Source: Marinobacter caseinilyticus (lineage in GTDB: Bacteria > Pseudomonadota > Gammaproteobacteria > Pseudomonadales > Oleiphilaceae). Taken from it: a stretch of 64,000 bases of DNA. The stretch lies in contig NZ_WUQJ01000006.1 in the NCBI RefSeq assembly GCF_011074955.1, positions 124,001 to 188,000 on the forward strand. Direction: 5' to 3'. Shown in pieces: positions 22,415 to 31,756 of this stretch; position 1 is the stretch's first letter; every line of letters begins with the position of its first letter. The translations under genes and the position numbers were made by a program. Under the pieces are notes generated by a model, which worked only from the letters and a program-made list of their open reading frames with translations, had not been told where the DNA came from and made no database searches.

Positions 22415-24562
22415 TCAGCCAAAGAACTTTTTGCCAGTCTTGGCCATTTCACGCAGTTTGTCGGTCGGGTGATACAAGGGACCTAAATCTGCGTACTTGT
22501 CTGCCAGTTCGACGAACTCGGCAACGCCCATATCGTCGATATAACGCAGCGCACCACCACGGAACGGCGGGAAGCCGATACCGAAGATCAGACCCATATC
22601 GGCGTCTGCCGGTGCTTCCACAATGCCATCTTCCAGGCAGCGAACGGTTTCCAGGCACAGCGGGATCATCATCCGCGCAATAATATCTTCGTCACTAAAT
22701 TCATTTTGTGACTGAACCACGGGCTTCAGCAGCTTGTAGGTTTCTTCATCAACCACTTTCTTCTGCTTGCCCTTACGGTCGAGCTCGTACTTGTAAAAGC
22801 CCTTTTCGTTTTTCTGGCCATACCGGTTGTTGTCAAACATGACATCAATAGCGGTGGTGCCTTCATGCTTCATGCGGTCCGGGAAGCCATCAGCCATAAC
22901 CTGGCCCGCGTGCTTTCCGGTGTCCATGCCGACCACATCCAGCAAGTAAGCAGGACCCATCGGCCAACCGAACTTTTCCATGACCTTGTCGACGTTCTGG
23001 AAATCCGCGCCATCGCGTACCAATCCAATGAAGCCACCGAAATAAGGGAACAGCACCCGATTGACCAAAAAGCCTGGGCAATCGTTAACAACGATTGGTG
23101 TCTTACCCATCGCCTTGGCATAGGCAACGGTGGTAGCAATCGCTCGGTCACTGGTCTTCTTGCCACGAATAACTTCAACCAACGGCATCATGTGTACCGG
23201 ATTGAAAAAGTGCATACCGCAGAAGTTTTCAGGGCGCTTCAGATTCTTAGCCAGCAGATCGATGGAGATGGTCGAGGTGTTAGAGGTCAAAATGGTGTCT
23301 TCGCGAACCGAGTCTTCGACTTCTCTCAGAACAGCGTCTTTAACCTTCGGATTTTCAACGACCGCTTCAACAACCAGATCAACGCCTTTAAAATCACCGT
23401 AGTTCAGCGTCGGCGTGATGCTATTCAGCACGTCCGCCATCTGATCAGGCTTCATCTTGCCTTTATCAACACGCTTGGCAAGCAACTTCTTGGCTTCCTT
23501 CAGGCCCAGGGCAATGCCTTCCTGATTGATATCCTTCATCAGGATCGGAGTGCCTTTCAGCGCAGATTGGAAAGCAACACCGCCGCCCATGATGCCGGCA
23601 CCCAGAACCGCCGCCAATTTGACGTCATTGGCCTCTTTTTCCCATTGCTTGGCTTTTTTCTTGAGTTCCTGGTCATTCAGGAACAGGCCAACCAAACACG
23701 CCGCCACGTTGGTTTTCGCCATTTTGGCAAAACCTTTGGCTTCAACTTCAATGGCTTTGTCTCGAGTCAGACCGGCATGCTTCTGCATGACCTTGATCGC
23801 TTCCACCGGCGCCGGGTAGTTGCGGCCAGCTTTCCCACCAACAAAGGCTTTGGAGATTTCAAACGCCATCATGCTTTCCATGGCGTTCAACTTGATCTTG
23901 CCCTTCTTTTCTTCGCGACGGGCGTTGTAGTCAAGTTTGCCTTCATTGCACTGATCGATCAGCTTGACTGCCGCTTCAACCAGTTTGTCATTCTCAACTA
24001 CCGCATCAACGGCACCTACTTTCAATGCTGCGTCAGCTCGGTTTTCCGCGCCGCCACAGATCCACTCGACAGCATTGTCCACACCGACGAGGCGAGAAAG
24101 ACGAACGGTGCCACCGAATCCCGGGAAGATACCGAGTTTGACTTCAGGCAGGCCAACTTTTGCCTTCGGCCCCATGACGCGATAGTCAGTTGCTAGGCAC
24201 ATTTCAAAACCACCACCCAGTGCAATGCCATTGATGGCGGTCACTGTTGGAAACGGTAAATCTTCAATGGCACTGAATACAGCGTTAGCCGTCAGGTTGT
24301 TTGCGATCAGATCGTCTTCTGATCCGGCAAACAGGTCTGTAAATTCCGTGATATCTGCACCAACAATGAAGCTGTCTTTTGAGCTGGTCACAACCAGGCC
24401 CTTCAGATCTTTTTCAGCATTCAGTTTGTCGGTCGCGGCGCGGAGCTCTTCGATGGTGAGGCGATTGAACTTATTAACTGACTCGCCTTGCAAGTCGAAG
24501 TCCAGCTGAGCGATTCCGCCTTCGATCTTTTTAACCGTGATGGCTTTACCTTCGTAAATCAT
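22415..24562 (-). CDS. fadB: Fatty-acid oxidation complex alpha subunit
   Basis: Multifunctional enoyl-CoA hydratase / 3-hydroxyacyl-CoA dehydrogenase / isomerase. The start [11 protein letters not shown] was chosen: it matches Pseudomonas FadB, has GGAGA eight bases upstream and gives 715 residues, the Pseudomonas length. The hydratase domain (1-190) has GADITEF and [18 protein letters not shown]; the dehydrogenase domain begins with the NAD fold [19 protein letters not shown] (about 318-336) and includes [15 protein letters not shown]. The frame is open 17 codons further up without similarity. Confidence 0.96.
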   Translation of the reverse strand: MIYEGKAITVKKIEGGIAQLDFDLQGESVNKFNRLTIEELRAATDKLNAEKDLKGLVVTSSKDSFIVGADITEFTDLFAGSEDDLIANNLTANAVFSAIEDLPFPTVTAINGIALGGGFEMCLATDYRVMGPKAKVGLPEVKLGIFPGFGGTVRLSRLVGVDNAVEWICGGAENRADAALKVGAVDAVVENDKLVEAAVKLIDQCNEGKLDYNARREEKKGKIKLNAMESMMAFEISKAFVGGKAGRNYPAPVEAIKVMQKHAGLTRDKAIEVEAKGFAKMAKTNVAACLVGLFLNDQELKKKAKQWEKEANDVKLAAVLGAGIMGGGVAFQSALKGTPILMKDINQEGIALGLKEAKKLLAKRVDKGKMKPDQMADVLNSITPTLNYGDFKGVDLVVEAVVENPKVKDAVLREVEDSVREDTILTSNTSTISIDLLAKNLKRPENFCGMHFFNPVHMMPLVEVIRGKKTSDRAIATTVAYAKAMGKTPIVVNDCPGFLVNRVLFPYFGGFIGLVRDGADFQNVDKVMEKFGWPMGPAYLLDVVGMDTGKHAGQVMADGFPDRMKHEGTTAIDVMFDNNRYGQKNEKGFYKYELDRKGKQKKVVDEETYKLLKPVVQSQNEFSDEDIIARMMIPLCLETVRCLEDGIVEAPADADMGLIFGIGFPPFRGGALRYIDDMGVAEFVELADKYADLGPLYHPTDKLREMAKTGKKFFG

Positions 24563-25082
24563 CAACTGATCTCCAGTCTGTGTTTGGAACTGCTTGCAGT
24601 CATCAACGAACAACCTGCCGTCGATGGCCTGTTCTGCAGCAATATTTCGGTCACTGCCCGATCATTCGATCCAAAATTCATACAGTCGTTTGAATCGAGA
24701 GGGCCACACGATGAAAAAATTTGATGCGTTTGTCAATTTGTTTCTTACGGGCCGGAACGCCGGATGGCTGCCGAAAGGACTGGCTTGCTCAAATGAAAAC
24801 GGATTCAATTGTTATTTTTCAAAGAATTAAGCTAATTTCTTTAGAAGCCACTCAAGAACTGGCGGCTACCTGCAATAGTTAGTTACAATTTAATCAGGTC
24901 CGCCACCACGAAAACTGCTTGATTGGCCGCTGGACTTACTTTAACTTCAAACTCGTACTTTAGTCCAATAGCCTGACAGCCTGTCGATGCGTCTTGTTAA
25001 AGCCGCTCGTCCCGAGCCGACACACGCTTGGCCAGGCTCAAGGAATACAATAATAAAACTGAAAAAACGGAGAAATCATCCG
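24563..25082. other. fadB / secreted-protein divergent gap
   Basis: 520 bases between the divergent fadBA operon and the secreted protein. It should hold both promoters, but I found no sequence convincing enough to mark, nor a clear FadR or PsrA palindrome. Short open frames here lack ribosome sites and family similarity. Confidence 0.5.
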
Positions 25083-25895
25083 ATGAAAGACGCTCGCCTC
25101 CGAACCCGCTCGCTCATTGCCGGGCTGTCCTTGTTGTTAATCGCATCGTTCTCGGTAAAGGCTGAAGAATCGCCGTTATTGGACAATATCCATGCGTTCA
25201 GAATCAGTAATTTTATTGGATTGAATGCCTTCTACCAATTCAGCGCTAATGGAGCCACCGACATCCTCAACGAAGTTGTTGAGAGCATCAACAGTGCCAA
25301 TAGTGCCTTGAACACGGTCAATGAAAGCGGCACAGACGTATTGAATAGTGACCAACTGGGTGAACTGACAACTGAGTTCGACAAGTTCAAAAATTTAATG
25401 CGGCAAAATATTAACGATGTTCGCAAGAATGGCTATCCGGACATACGGATGATGTCCGAACTGGCCGACCAGGCTCAAGCGCTGGGGGATATTTCGACGG
25501 AATTATATGCAAGCGCAAGAGAGAGCTCGGAAACGGATACCGATGACCGGGTAGAGGCCGCTCGTTCTGCAGCAGTGCTGATGGCTCAAATGATGTCAAA
25601 ATACTCAGCCCGCTCCAATTCCTCCGTTGCACAGACTTTTCAGGGTGCAGCGACCGCAACGCCTTTGGATAAACAAGCGGTAGAATTTGACCAACTCATG
25701 GATCGGCTCAATGCTGGCAGCGCCAGCGGCGAACTTAAAAAGACCATTGATAGTGTTTCTTCAAAGTGGCAATTCATTCGTGGCTCCTACGTTAACTACA
25801 ACGATGACAATGTGCCGTTCATCATTGACCGTTACTCGAAAGGCATTCTGGACGGCCTGGCGAACACGATAGCCATGTTGCGCAAAACCGCCTGA
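25083..25895 (+). CDS. Uncharacterised secreted helical protein
   Basis: No family recognised. The start at MKDARLRTRS, with CGGAG about nine bases upstream, gives 270 residues. A classic signal peptide (basic start, hydrophobic LIAGLSLLLIASF, predicted cleavage after SVKA, residue 27) points to the periplasm or outside. The mature part is rich in Ala, Ser, Asn, Asp and Leu, contains no Cys, has heptad-like stretches (for example DILNEVVESINSANSALN) and is probably all helix. It stands alone between fadB and uspA and ends in a very strong hairpin terminator, suggesting a discrete monocistronic message. An envelope role is possible; function unknown. Confidence 0.75.
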   Translation: MKDARLRTRSLIAGLSLLLIASFSVKAEESPLLDNIHAFRISNFIGLNAFYQFSANGATDILNEVVESINSANSALNTVNESGTDVLNSDQLGELTTEFDKFKNLMRQNINDVRKNGYPDIRMMSELADQAQALGDISTELYASARESSETDTDDRVEAARSAAVLMAQMMSKYSARSNSSVAQTFQGAATATPLDKQAVEFDQLMDRLNAGSASGELKKTIDSVSSKWQFIRGSYVNYNDDNVPFIIDRYSKGILDGLANTIAMLRKTA

Positions 25896-25903
25896 ACGCA
25901 CCT

Positions 25904-25949
25904 CGCAGGAGCGAGTCACCATCGACTCGCTCCTGCGTACACTTTTTCT
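25904..25949 (+). terminator. Strong terminator after the secreted protein
   Basis: CGCAGGAGCGAGT and ACTCGCTCCTGCG form a perfect 13-bp stem with an 8-base loop, followed by a T-run (CTTTTTCTT). Confidence 0.88.
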
Positions 25950-26104
25950 TGAACTGCCCTTACCCTTCCTGTCGTCTGACCAAACAGTGATCGTGATCGC
26001 AAATTTTTGATCTCTGGCAATTATAAGCCCCAAAAAATGACCTAAAATAAAACTATCCGTGCGAAGTATTGATCGAGTCGTGCGCAATCCAGAGGAGAAG
26101 ATCC

Positions 26105-26542
26105 ATGTCTCAATACAAAAAAGTACTGGTCGCCATCGATTTAACCGAAGAAGCGCCGCAAGTCTTGAACAAAGCCAAGGCCCTGCATGAGGGCGACGAC
26201 TTTGCACTGATCCTTGTCCATGTGGTTGAACCCGTCGGCTATGCTTATGGGGGCGACATCCCGATGGACCTCACTGAGTTACAGGAGCAACTTGATAAGG
26301 CGGCTAAGGACCAGTTGAGGGCGTACGGTAACGAATACGGGATCCCCGAGGATCACCAGATTGTAACCGTCGGGCGACCGGAGTCGGAGATTCACCGTCT
26401 GTGCAAGGAGCTCTCCGCCGATTTGGTCATTGTGGGCAGCCACGGACGCAAAGGGTTCCAGTTACTGCTTGGGTCAACCGCTAATGGCGTACTTCACGGC
26501 GCCACCTGTGACGTTCTGGCCGTGAGAATAGACAACCAATAG
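26105..26542 (+). CDS. Universal stress protein, UspA family
   Basis: Single-domain Usp of 145 residues, cytoplasmic, usually dimeric and linked to stationary-phase or stress survival. It begins YKKVLVAIDLTEEAP with the ATP-fold Asp at about 12. The C-terminal nucleotide motif is G-x2-G-x9-G-S/T-type (GSHGRKGFQLLLGSTANGVL at about 116-135), which suggests the ATP-binding subclass. AGGAG lies upstream of the ATG at 26105. It is close to E. coli UspA in size; the paralogue cannot be assigned. Confidence 0.9.
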   Translation: MSQYKKVLVAIDLTEEAPQVLNKAKALHEGDDFALILVHVVEPVGYAYGGDIPMDLTELQEQLDKAAKDQLRAYGNEYGIPEDHQIVTVGRPESEIHRLCKELSADLVIVGSHGRKGFQLLLGSTANGVLHGATCDVLAVRIDNQ

Positions 26543-26553
26543 CCAGTACTCAA

Positions 26554-27240
26554 TCACTGGCCGTTCGAATTGCCATTCATCCGAGATTCGAGCTTTCTTA
26601 GCTGGCTTTCGAGGGAAAAACTGACACTGGACGCCATTGAAAAGAAATTAAGCAGCGCCTTCAGATTACTGTCGCCTTTGCAGACAGAGTGAATGCGCTG
26701 CCACAACGCTTGATTAACCAGCTGCAGGCGCTGGTTACGTTCAACCAAACCTTTGAGTTCCCAGTCTGGCGTCTGATGATGACGCTTACCAAAATACTGC
26801 TGCAACAGGTAGTGAGAAACGCTCCGCATGATGAACTCGTCAGAGGTAGCGAACGGCAAGTGATGCACGGCCATTGGCTTGAGTTCCGACAATACCGGAC
26901 ACCCGCTCATGGCCATTTTCAAACCCAATAACGAACGCAGGGCTTCCTCCAGCGTTGTCTCTTTTTGATACGTTCGGCGCTCATCGGCCACTTTGACGTC
27001 AACGGGCTGGTAAGCACCCTCTTCTCGAAACGCTGCCACCACGGGCAGCATTTCTACAGCGGCTGGACAATGTTCACTATCGGACGCTTTCAGAGGACAA
27101 TTAGAGCATTTGCAGTACTCCAGACGTGTCCACTGGGGCAGATCAGCCACTGCGGACGGTCTGGCTGGTCCGACCTGATCGCTGACTTTAAATTCAATTC
27201 TGCGAGCATCCTTCAGGTCGAAGGTATAGGTGATGTTCAT
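26554..27240 (-). CDS. Conserved protein with N-terminal Cys cluster
   Basis: Function not recognised. The start is the ATG overlapping the uup stop (TAATG), giving 228 residues. The N-terminal part begins MNITYTFDLKDAR. A cluster C-x-C-x2-C-x9-C (CKCSNCPLKASDSEHC, about 44-59) looks like a metal-binding knuckle. A helical middle and C-terminal region follows, ending in a coiled-coil-like FSLESQLRKLESR. There is no signal peptide or membrane helix. It is the last gene of ycbX-uup-this, each joined by a one-base overlap, so it is made with the ribosome-associated ATPase Uup. A zinc-binding regulator or sensor is only a guess. Confidence 0.8.
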   Translation of the reverse strand: MNITYTFDLKDARRIEFKVSDQVGPARPSAVADLPQWTRLEYCKCSNCPLKASDSEHCPAAVEMLPVVAAFREEGAYQPVDVKVADERRTYQKETTLEEALRSLLGLKMAMSGCPVLSELKPMAVHHLPFATSDEFIMRSVSHYLLQQYFGKRHHQTPDWELKGLVERNQRLQLVNQALWQRIHSVCKGDSNLKALLNFFSMASSVSFSLESQLRKLESRMNGNSNGQ

Positions 27241-29153
27241 TAAGTAGCCTGTTCTGTTAATGCCATCCAACGCTCCATGGTCTGCTCCAGGCGCGCTTCT
27301 ATTTCTGCCAGTTTATCCAGTGCCGCTGTGACCTCACCAGAGGGCCGCGAGTAAAAGTCTGTCGCCGTCACTTCAGTCTGGAGTTGCGCCACGTCCTGTT
27401 CCAGAACCTCTATTTTGCCCGGCAATTGCTCAAGCTCCAGCTTTAACTTGTAACTAAGTTTTACCGGCTTTTGCGATGTGGGTTGTTTTTGGGGCTTTGC
27501 CGCTTTTCCCGCCCCCGATTTTGACGCCTTTCCGCTCGGCTTCCCTACCCGCTCCTCCGCGGGGAATCGGCCCCCCTGCCGACGCCAATCACTGTAGCCC
27601 CCTACGTAGTTTGCCACTTTGCCAGAACCATTCAGAAACAAGGTGTCCGTTACGACATTGTCGAGAAACTCCCGGTCGTGGCTGATCACCACCACCGTGC
27701 CGGCAAACTCTACCAATTGGGATTCCAAAAGCTCCAGAGTTTCGACGTCCAGGTCGTTGGTCGGCTCATCCAGCACCAGGATATTTGCAGGCTTGCTAAA
27801 GAGCTTGGCCAATAGCAATCGGGCACGCTCACCACCGGAAAACACACTGACAGGAGACCTTGCCCGCTCTGGCGAGAACAGGAATTCCTGCAGGTAGCCC
27901 AAAACGTGTTTGCTTTGGCCATTGATATCGATGAACTCCCGACCTTCTGCCAGGTTATCGAGCGCATTCAGGGATAAATCCAGCTCTGCACGCAATTGGT
28001 CGAAATAAGCCACTTCGCGATTGGTTCCCAGACGTATGCTGCCCTCAGTGGCTTCGAGTTCACCCAGCAACAGTCTGACCAGAGTGGTTTTACCGGTGCC
28101 GTTCTCGCCAATCAGACCAATTTTGTCACCGCGCATGACGGTAATGTTCAAGTCTTCAATAATTGCCTGGTCTTGACTGTAGCCAAAGCCAGCCTCAAGC
28201 GTCTCTACCACTAATTTGCCTGACCGAGCGGCATCCTCAACCGCAAATACCGCGGTACCGCCACGCTCTCTGCGCTGTTGACGCTCTTCACGCATGGCTT
28301 TGAGCGCTCTAACACGCCCCATATTCCGAGTGCGCCGAGCTTTGATACCCTGACGAATCCAGACCTCTTCCTGCTTAAGGCGCTTGTCGAACAGTGCATT
28401 TTGTCGATCTTCTTCTTCCAGCGCCTTCTCTTTAAGCTCAAGATAACGATCATAATTGGCGGCAAAACTGATCAAATGCCCACGGTCAAGCTCAACAATG
28501 CGGGTAGCCATACTCCGGATAAAGGCCCGGTCATGACTTACAAACAACAAGGCACCACGGAATTGCCCGAGCGCTTCTTCCAACCATGCGATAGCCGGCA
28601 CGTCGAGGTGGTTGGTGGGCTCATCCAGCAGCAGAATGTCAGGTTCCCCGACCAGCGCTCGTGCCAGCAAAACCCGGCGCTGCCAACCTCCCGACAGGGT
28701 ATCCAGGGTCTGGTCCGGGTCAATTCGATACTGCGCCAGAATCGCTGTTACCTTCTGATCAAGACGCCACCCATCCAGCGCTTCCAGACGCTCCTGAACC
28801 TTCATTAACTGTTCAAGGCTCTGTTCGTCTGCCGACTGCGATAGTGCGTGAAACTGAGAGAGTAAACTGCCCGTTTCCGGAAACGCACTGGCCACTACCT
28901 CGTAGGCAGACCGGCGGTCCTGGGCAGGCAGATTTTGTGGCAGCACGGCGAGCACGGCGCCGTCATCCAGACGAACGGTACCGCCATCCGGGGTAACCTC
29001 ACCACTGACAATTTTCAGCAAGGTCGACTTGCCCTCACCATTGCGGCCCAACAGGCACACACGTTCGCCCGATTCAATCGTCAGGGATGCCTGATCCAGC
29101 AAGGGCTGTAACCCGAACGCCAGCGACAGGTTATCCAGTGTCAACAACGGCAT
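27240..29153 (-). CDS. uup: ABC-F ATPase Uup
   Basis: Soluble tandem ABC ATPase of the ABC-F class, acting on ribosomes or on DNA transactions (transposon excision in E. coli), not in transport. The 637-residue protein contains two cassettes: Walker A GRNGEGKST and GENGTGKTT, signatures LSGGWQRR and FSGGERAR, Walker B ILLLDEPTNHLD and ILVLDEPTNDLD. The inter-domain linker is arginine-rich (ARRTRNMGRVRALKAMREER). A basic linker plus C-terminal coiled coil (about 540-637) distinguishes Uup from EttA and YheS. The start overlaps the ycbX stop by one base. Confidence 0.93.
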   Translation of the reverse strand: MPLLTLDNLSLAFGLQPLLDQASLTIESGERVCLLGRNGEGKSTLLKIVSGEVTPDGGTVRLDDGAVLAVLPQNLPAQDRRSAYEVVASAFPETGSLLSQFHALSQSADEQSLEQLMKVQERLEALDGWRLDQKVTAILAQYRIDPDQTLDTLSGGWQRRVLLARALVGEPDILLLDEPTNHLDVPAIAWLEEALGQFRGALLFVSHDRAFIRSMATRIVELDRGHLISFAANYDRYLELKEKALEEEDRQNALFDKRLKQEEVWIRQGIKARRTRNMGRVRALKAMREERQQRRERGGTAVFAVEDAARSGKLVVETLEAGFGYSQDQAIIEDLNITVMRGDKIGLIGENGTGKTTLVRLLLGELEATEGSIRLGTNREVAYFDQLRAELDLSLNALDNLAEGREFIDINGQSKHVLGYLQEFLFSPERARSPVSVFSGGERARLLLAKLFSKPANILVLDEPTNDLDVETLELLESQLVEFAGTVVVISHDREFLDNVVTDTLFLNGSGKVANYVGGYSDWRRQGGRFPAEERVGKPSGKASKSGAGKAAKPQKQPTSQKPVKLSYKLKLELEQLPGKIEVLEQDVAQLQTEVTATDFYSRPSGEVTAALDKLAEIEARLEQTMERWMALTEQAT

Positions 29154-29956
29154 TATTGATTCTTCCCCATTTCATCAAGTCTCACAGCGTCTCCCAGGGT
29201 CACCGGGCCGCTGCCTTCGTGTATTGCATTCATGCCAAAAATTACTCCACCAATTTGCATTCTGTAACTCCCCAGAGTTCTCAAAGGTTGCTGATCGGCC
29301 GCTTTGGAACCAGTAACGGGATCTACCGTCGTCATGACACATCGTGAACAAGGCTTGACCAAATCGAAACGAGCGGCCCCGATAGTCATGGCGGCCCATT
29401 GGTCTTCAGCCCAAGGCGCCGCGCCGCTGACGACAATATTGGGGCGGAACCGGCGCATATCGATTTTGATTTCCAGTCGCTCATTCAATTCATCAAGTGA
29501 TGACTGATTAACGATCAGAAATGGGAACCCATCGGCAAACCCCACCCGGCGACGATCCTTCACCCATACCCGATCGATCGCCCGAAAGCTGTCGTTTGGC
29601 ATATACACGATATCCAAAGGCTTACTGCAAAACTGGCTTAACGCTTGTGCCGGCCCATTTTTGGCGCTAATAGCACCAAGCCAGTCATCCCAGACCATCA
29701 CGTTGCGAGTGTCCCGCCCAGGCTCGAGAGGAAACTCTCCGTAACCGGGCACGCCGATAAAAACGACGCTTTCTTCAATCCGGACCCGGACTTTGGCCAA
29801 TTTGGGCAAGGAACGTTGAGAAATGAAGTTGCCATAATCGTCGGTAATCATCCACCGGCGATCCCCAGCTGGCCCAAACTGATCCAGCGCCAGCTGCTCG
29901 ACAGCGATCCCAGGCAGTGACTTGACGGGGTAGACGTACAATGATTGAACGTGCAT
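29153..29956 (-). CDS. ycbX: MOSC-domain molybdoenzyme YcbX-like
   Basis: MOSC protein; E. coli YcbX reduces N-hydroxylated base analogues using the molybdenum cofactor. A start at MHVQSLYVYPVKSLPGI matches the usual MOSC_N beginning and gives 267 residues; the frame is open 24 codons upstream. The N-terminal beta-barrel is followed by the MOSC domain with the Mo-ligand Cys region KPCSRCVMTTVDPVTG (about 202-217). The C-terminal ferredoxin domain of E. coli YcbX (369 residues) is absent, as in many homologues. Gene pairing with uup is also seen in the E. coli neighbourhood. Confidence 0.88.
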   Translation of the reverse strand: MHVQSLYVYPVKSLPGIAVEQLALDQFGPAGDRRWMITDDYGNFISQRSLPKLAKVRVRIEESVVFIGVPGYGEFPLEPGRDTRNVMVWDDWLGAISAKNGPAQALSQFCSKPLDIVYMPNDSFRAIDRVWVKDRRRVGFADGFPFLIVNQSSLDELNERLEIKIDMRRFRPNIVVSGAAPWAEDQWAAMTIGAARFDLVKPCSRCVMTTVDPVTGSKAADQQPLRTLGSYRMQIGGVIFGMNAIHEGSGPVTLGDAVRLDEMGKNQ

Positions 29957-30355
29957 AAGGGACCTGGCCGGACATTCTTCCTGGGGAAGCAACATACATC
30001 TGGTTTCATTACAGCGCGTCAACAGCAAGCGCTATTGATTTTCAAGCTCGACAGTATACGCGAAAACAGACGCACTATGGGCTGGGTTTCAGATCGCAAA
30101 GCGAAAAAACCCAGTCATTAAAACCGGGCTTTAAAATTCGAAGCTGAACACCGCTCCAGCACTATTTTCATATGCCAATGATGAGAAATGAGCAGTACAA
30201 TAAACCATCGCGTCGAAGGTGTTCCGGTCGATATTTGGACAATACGGACAGACAGCCAATGCTGAATGGATCCTGGGAGCGAGCCAAAGTGTCCGGACCG
30301 CGCGAAGGTCAGTCAGTAGCCCAAACAGTGTTCAATTTCCAGGAAGGAGATGACC
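29957..30355. other. ycbX / SBP56 divergent gap
   Basis: 399 bases with no gene. A hairpin at 30104-30132 (AAACCCAG with CCGGGCTTT, two G-U pairs) is followed by a T-run when read on the minus strand, so it resembles a terminator for transcription coming from the SBP56 direction. AGGAAGGAG just before 30356 is the ribosome site of the next gene. No clear promoter was identified. Confidence 0.5.
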
Positions 30356-31756
30356 ATGAACCTCAGACCCGACCCAACATTCCACCCGACCGCAAAAATG
30401 GCTATGGAAGCCCCGGTAGAAACGCTCGCATTCACAGTGTTGTTGAGTCCGGATGGTTCTCAGCCGGATGGTTTGGCGGTAATCGACGTGGATCCCACAT
30501 CAAGAACCTACGCTCAGATTGTTCACAGCCTTTTCATGCCCAACAAAGGCGACGAGTTTCACCACTTTGGCTGGAACGCTTGCTCCTCCTCCTTGTCACC
30601 GCTCAGCGGTCATGCGTTTCTTGAACGCCGCTACCTGATTATCCCCAGCATCCGTTCCAGCCGCATTTACGTGATCGATGTAAAGGAGCCGCTGGAAGCC
30701 AAAATTCACAAGATCATCGAACCCGAAGAGTTGTTCGCTAAAACCGGCTATTCGCGCCCCCACACCATACATTGCGGACCCGAGGGGATTTATGTATCGA
30801 CATTAGGCGGCGGCGGCGTGGATGGGACCGATGGCCCTCCGGGCATTTTCATCATGGATTGCGAAACCTTCGATATCCTTGGCCGTTATGAAATGGACCG
30901 GGGCATTCAGGACAAGCACTACGACTTCTGGTGGAACCTGCCCCGTGACTACATGGTCAGCTCCGAGTGGGGCCTGCCGCCGCAGTTCGAGAACGGCCTG
31001 GTGGCAGAGGACCTGCTCAGCAACAAATACGGACACCACATCCATTTCTGGGACCTGCGCGCGCGCAAAAACATCCAGACCATCGATCTCGGTGCCAACC
31101 ACCAGATGGCGCTGGAAATCCGGCCCGCACACGACCCCGCCAAGCAATATGGCTTTTGCGGCGTTGTGGTGGATACGACCAACCTACAGGGCGCGGTATT
31201 TACCTGGTGGCGAAATGAGGATGGCACATTCGAGGCCAAAAAAACCATTACGATCGATCCCGTCCCAACGGAGCCGGCCGATCTTCCAGACATGCTAAAG
31301 GGCTTTTCGGCAGTACCTCCGCTGATCACGGATATTGACTTGAGCCTGGACGACAAATTCCTTTATGTCTCCTGTTGGGGCCTAGGGGAAATGCATCAAT
31401 ACGATGTTTCCGACCCGATGCGCCCGACGCTTGCCGGTAAAGTCGACATCGGAGGTATTGTTGCCAAACACAAACACCCCAACGGCCAGGACTTTGGCTA
31501 TGGTCCGCAGATGGTGGAAATCAGCCGCGACGGCAAACGCGTCTATTGGACCAACTCGCTTTACTCCACTTGGGACGATCAATTCTATCCTGGTGATCGG
31601 GGGGCGGCGATGGTTTGCGCTGACGCAGGGGAAAGTGGCGGACTGATCCTGAACAAGGATTTCTGGGTCGATTTCCCCAAAGGCTATCGAAGCCATCAGA
31701 TCCGGCTGGAAGGGGGCGACTGCTCCACCGATAGCTTTTGCTATCCGAACGTTTGA
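30356..31756 (+). CDS. SBP56 / methanethiol oxidase family protein
   Basis: Homologue of selenium-binding protein SBP56 (human SELENBP1) and bacterial MtoX, which oxidise methanethiol to formaldehyde, H2S and H2O2. The 466-residue beta-propeller shows family motifs EFHHFGWNACSSS, IPSIRSSRIYVIDV, HTIHCGPEGIYVS, YDFWWNLPRDYMVSSEWG, ITDIDLSLDDKFLYVSCWG and a C-terminal GGDCSTDSF. The Cys that binds selenium in the human protein (Cys57, in LPC) has no counterpart; the aligned stretch reads TVLLSPDG. Conserved His residues proposed as metal ligands remain. No signal peptide. The ATG at 30356 is correctly spaced from AGGAAGGAG; an ATG six bases earlier is too close. The stop is followed at once by a membrane gene. 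Confidence 0.88.
   Translation: MNLRPDPTFHPTAKMAMEAPVETLAFTVLLSPDGSQPDGLAVIDVDPTSRTYAQIVHSLFMPNKGDEFHHFGWNACSSSLSPLSGHAFLERRYLIIPSIRSSRIYVIDVKEPLEAKIHKIIEPEELFAKTGYSRPHTIHCGPEGIYVSTLGGGGVDGTDGPPGIFIMDCETFDILGRYEMDRGIQDKHYDFWWNLPRDYMVSSEWGLPPQFENGLVAEDLLSNKYGHHIHFWDLRARKNIQTIDLGANHQMALEIRPAHDPAKQYGFCGVVVDTTNLQGAVFTWWRNEDGTFEAKKTITIDPVPTEPADLPDMLKGFSAVPPLITDIDLSLDDKFLYVSCWGLGEMHQYDVSDPMRPTLAGKVDIGGIVAKHKHPNGQDFGYGPQMVEISRDGKRVYWTNSLYSTWDDQFYPGDRGAAMVCADAGESGGLILNKDFWVDFPKGYRSHQIRLEGGDCSTDSFCYPNV

Noticed and set aside
22865..24196. 443-codon plus-strand frame opposite fadB
   Set aside because: Antisense shadow of a highly conserved gene, with His/Asn/Arg-rich composition typical of such shadows.
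24594..24830. 78-codon plus-strand open frame upstream of the secreted protein
   Set aside because: It covers the fadB start region on the opposite strand, has no ribosome site and no recognisable protein.
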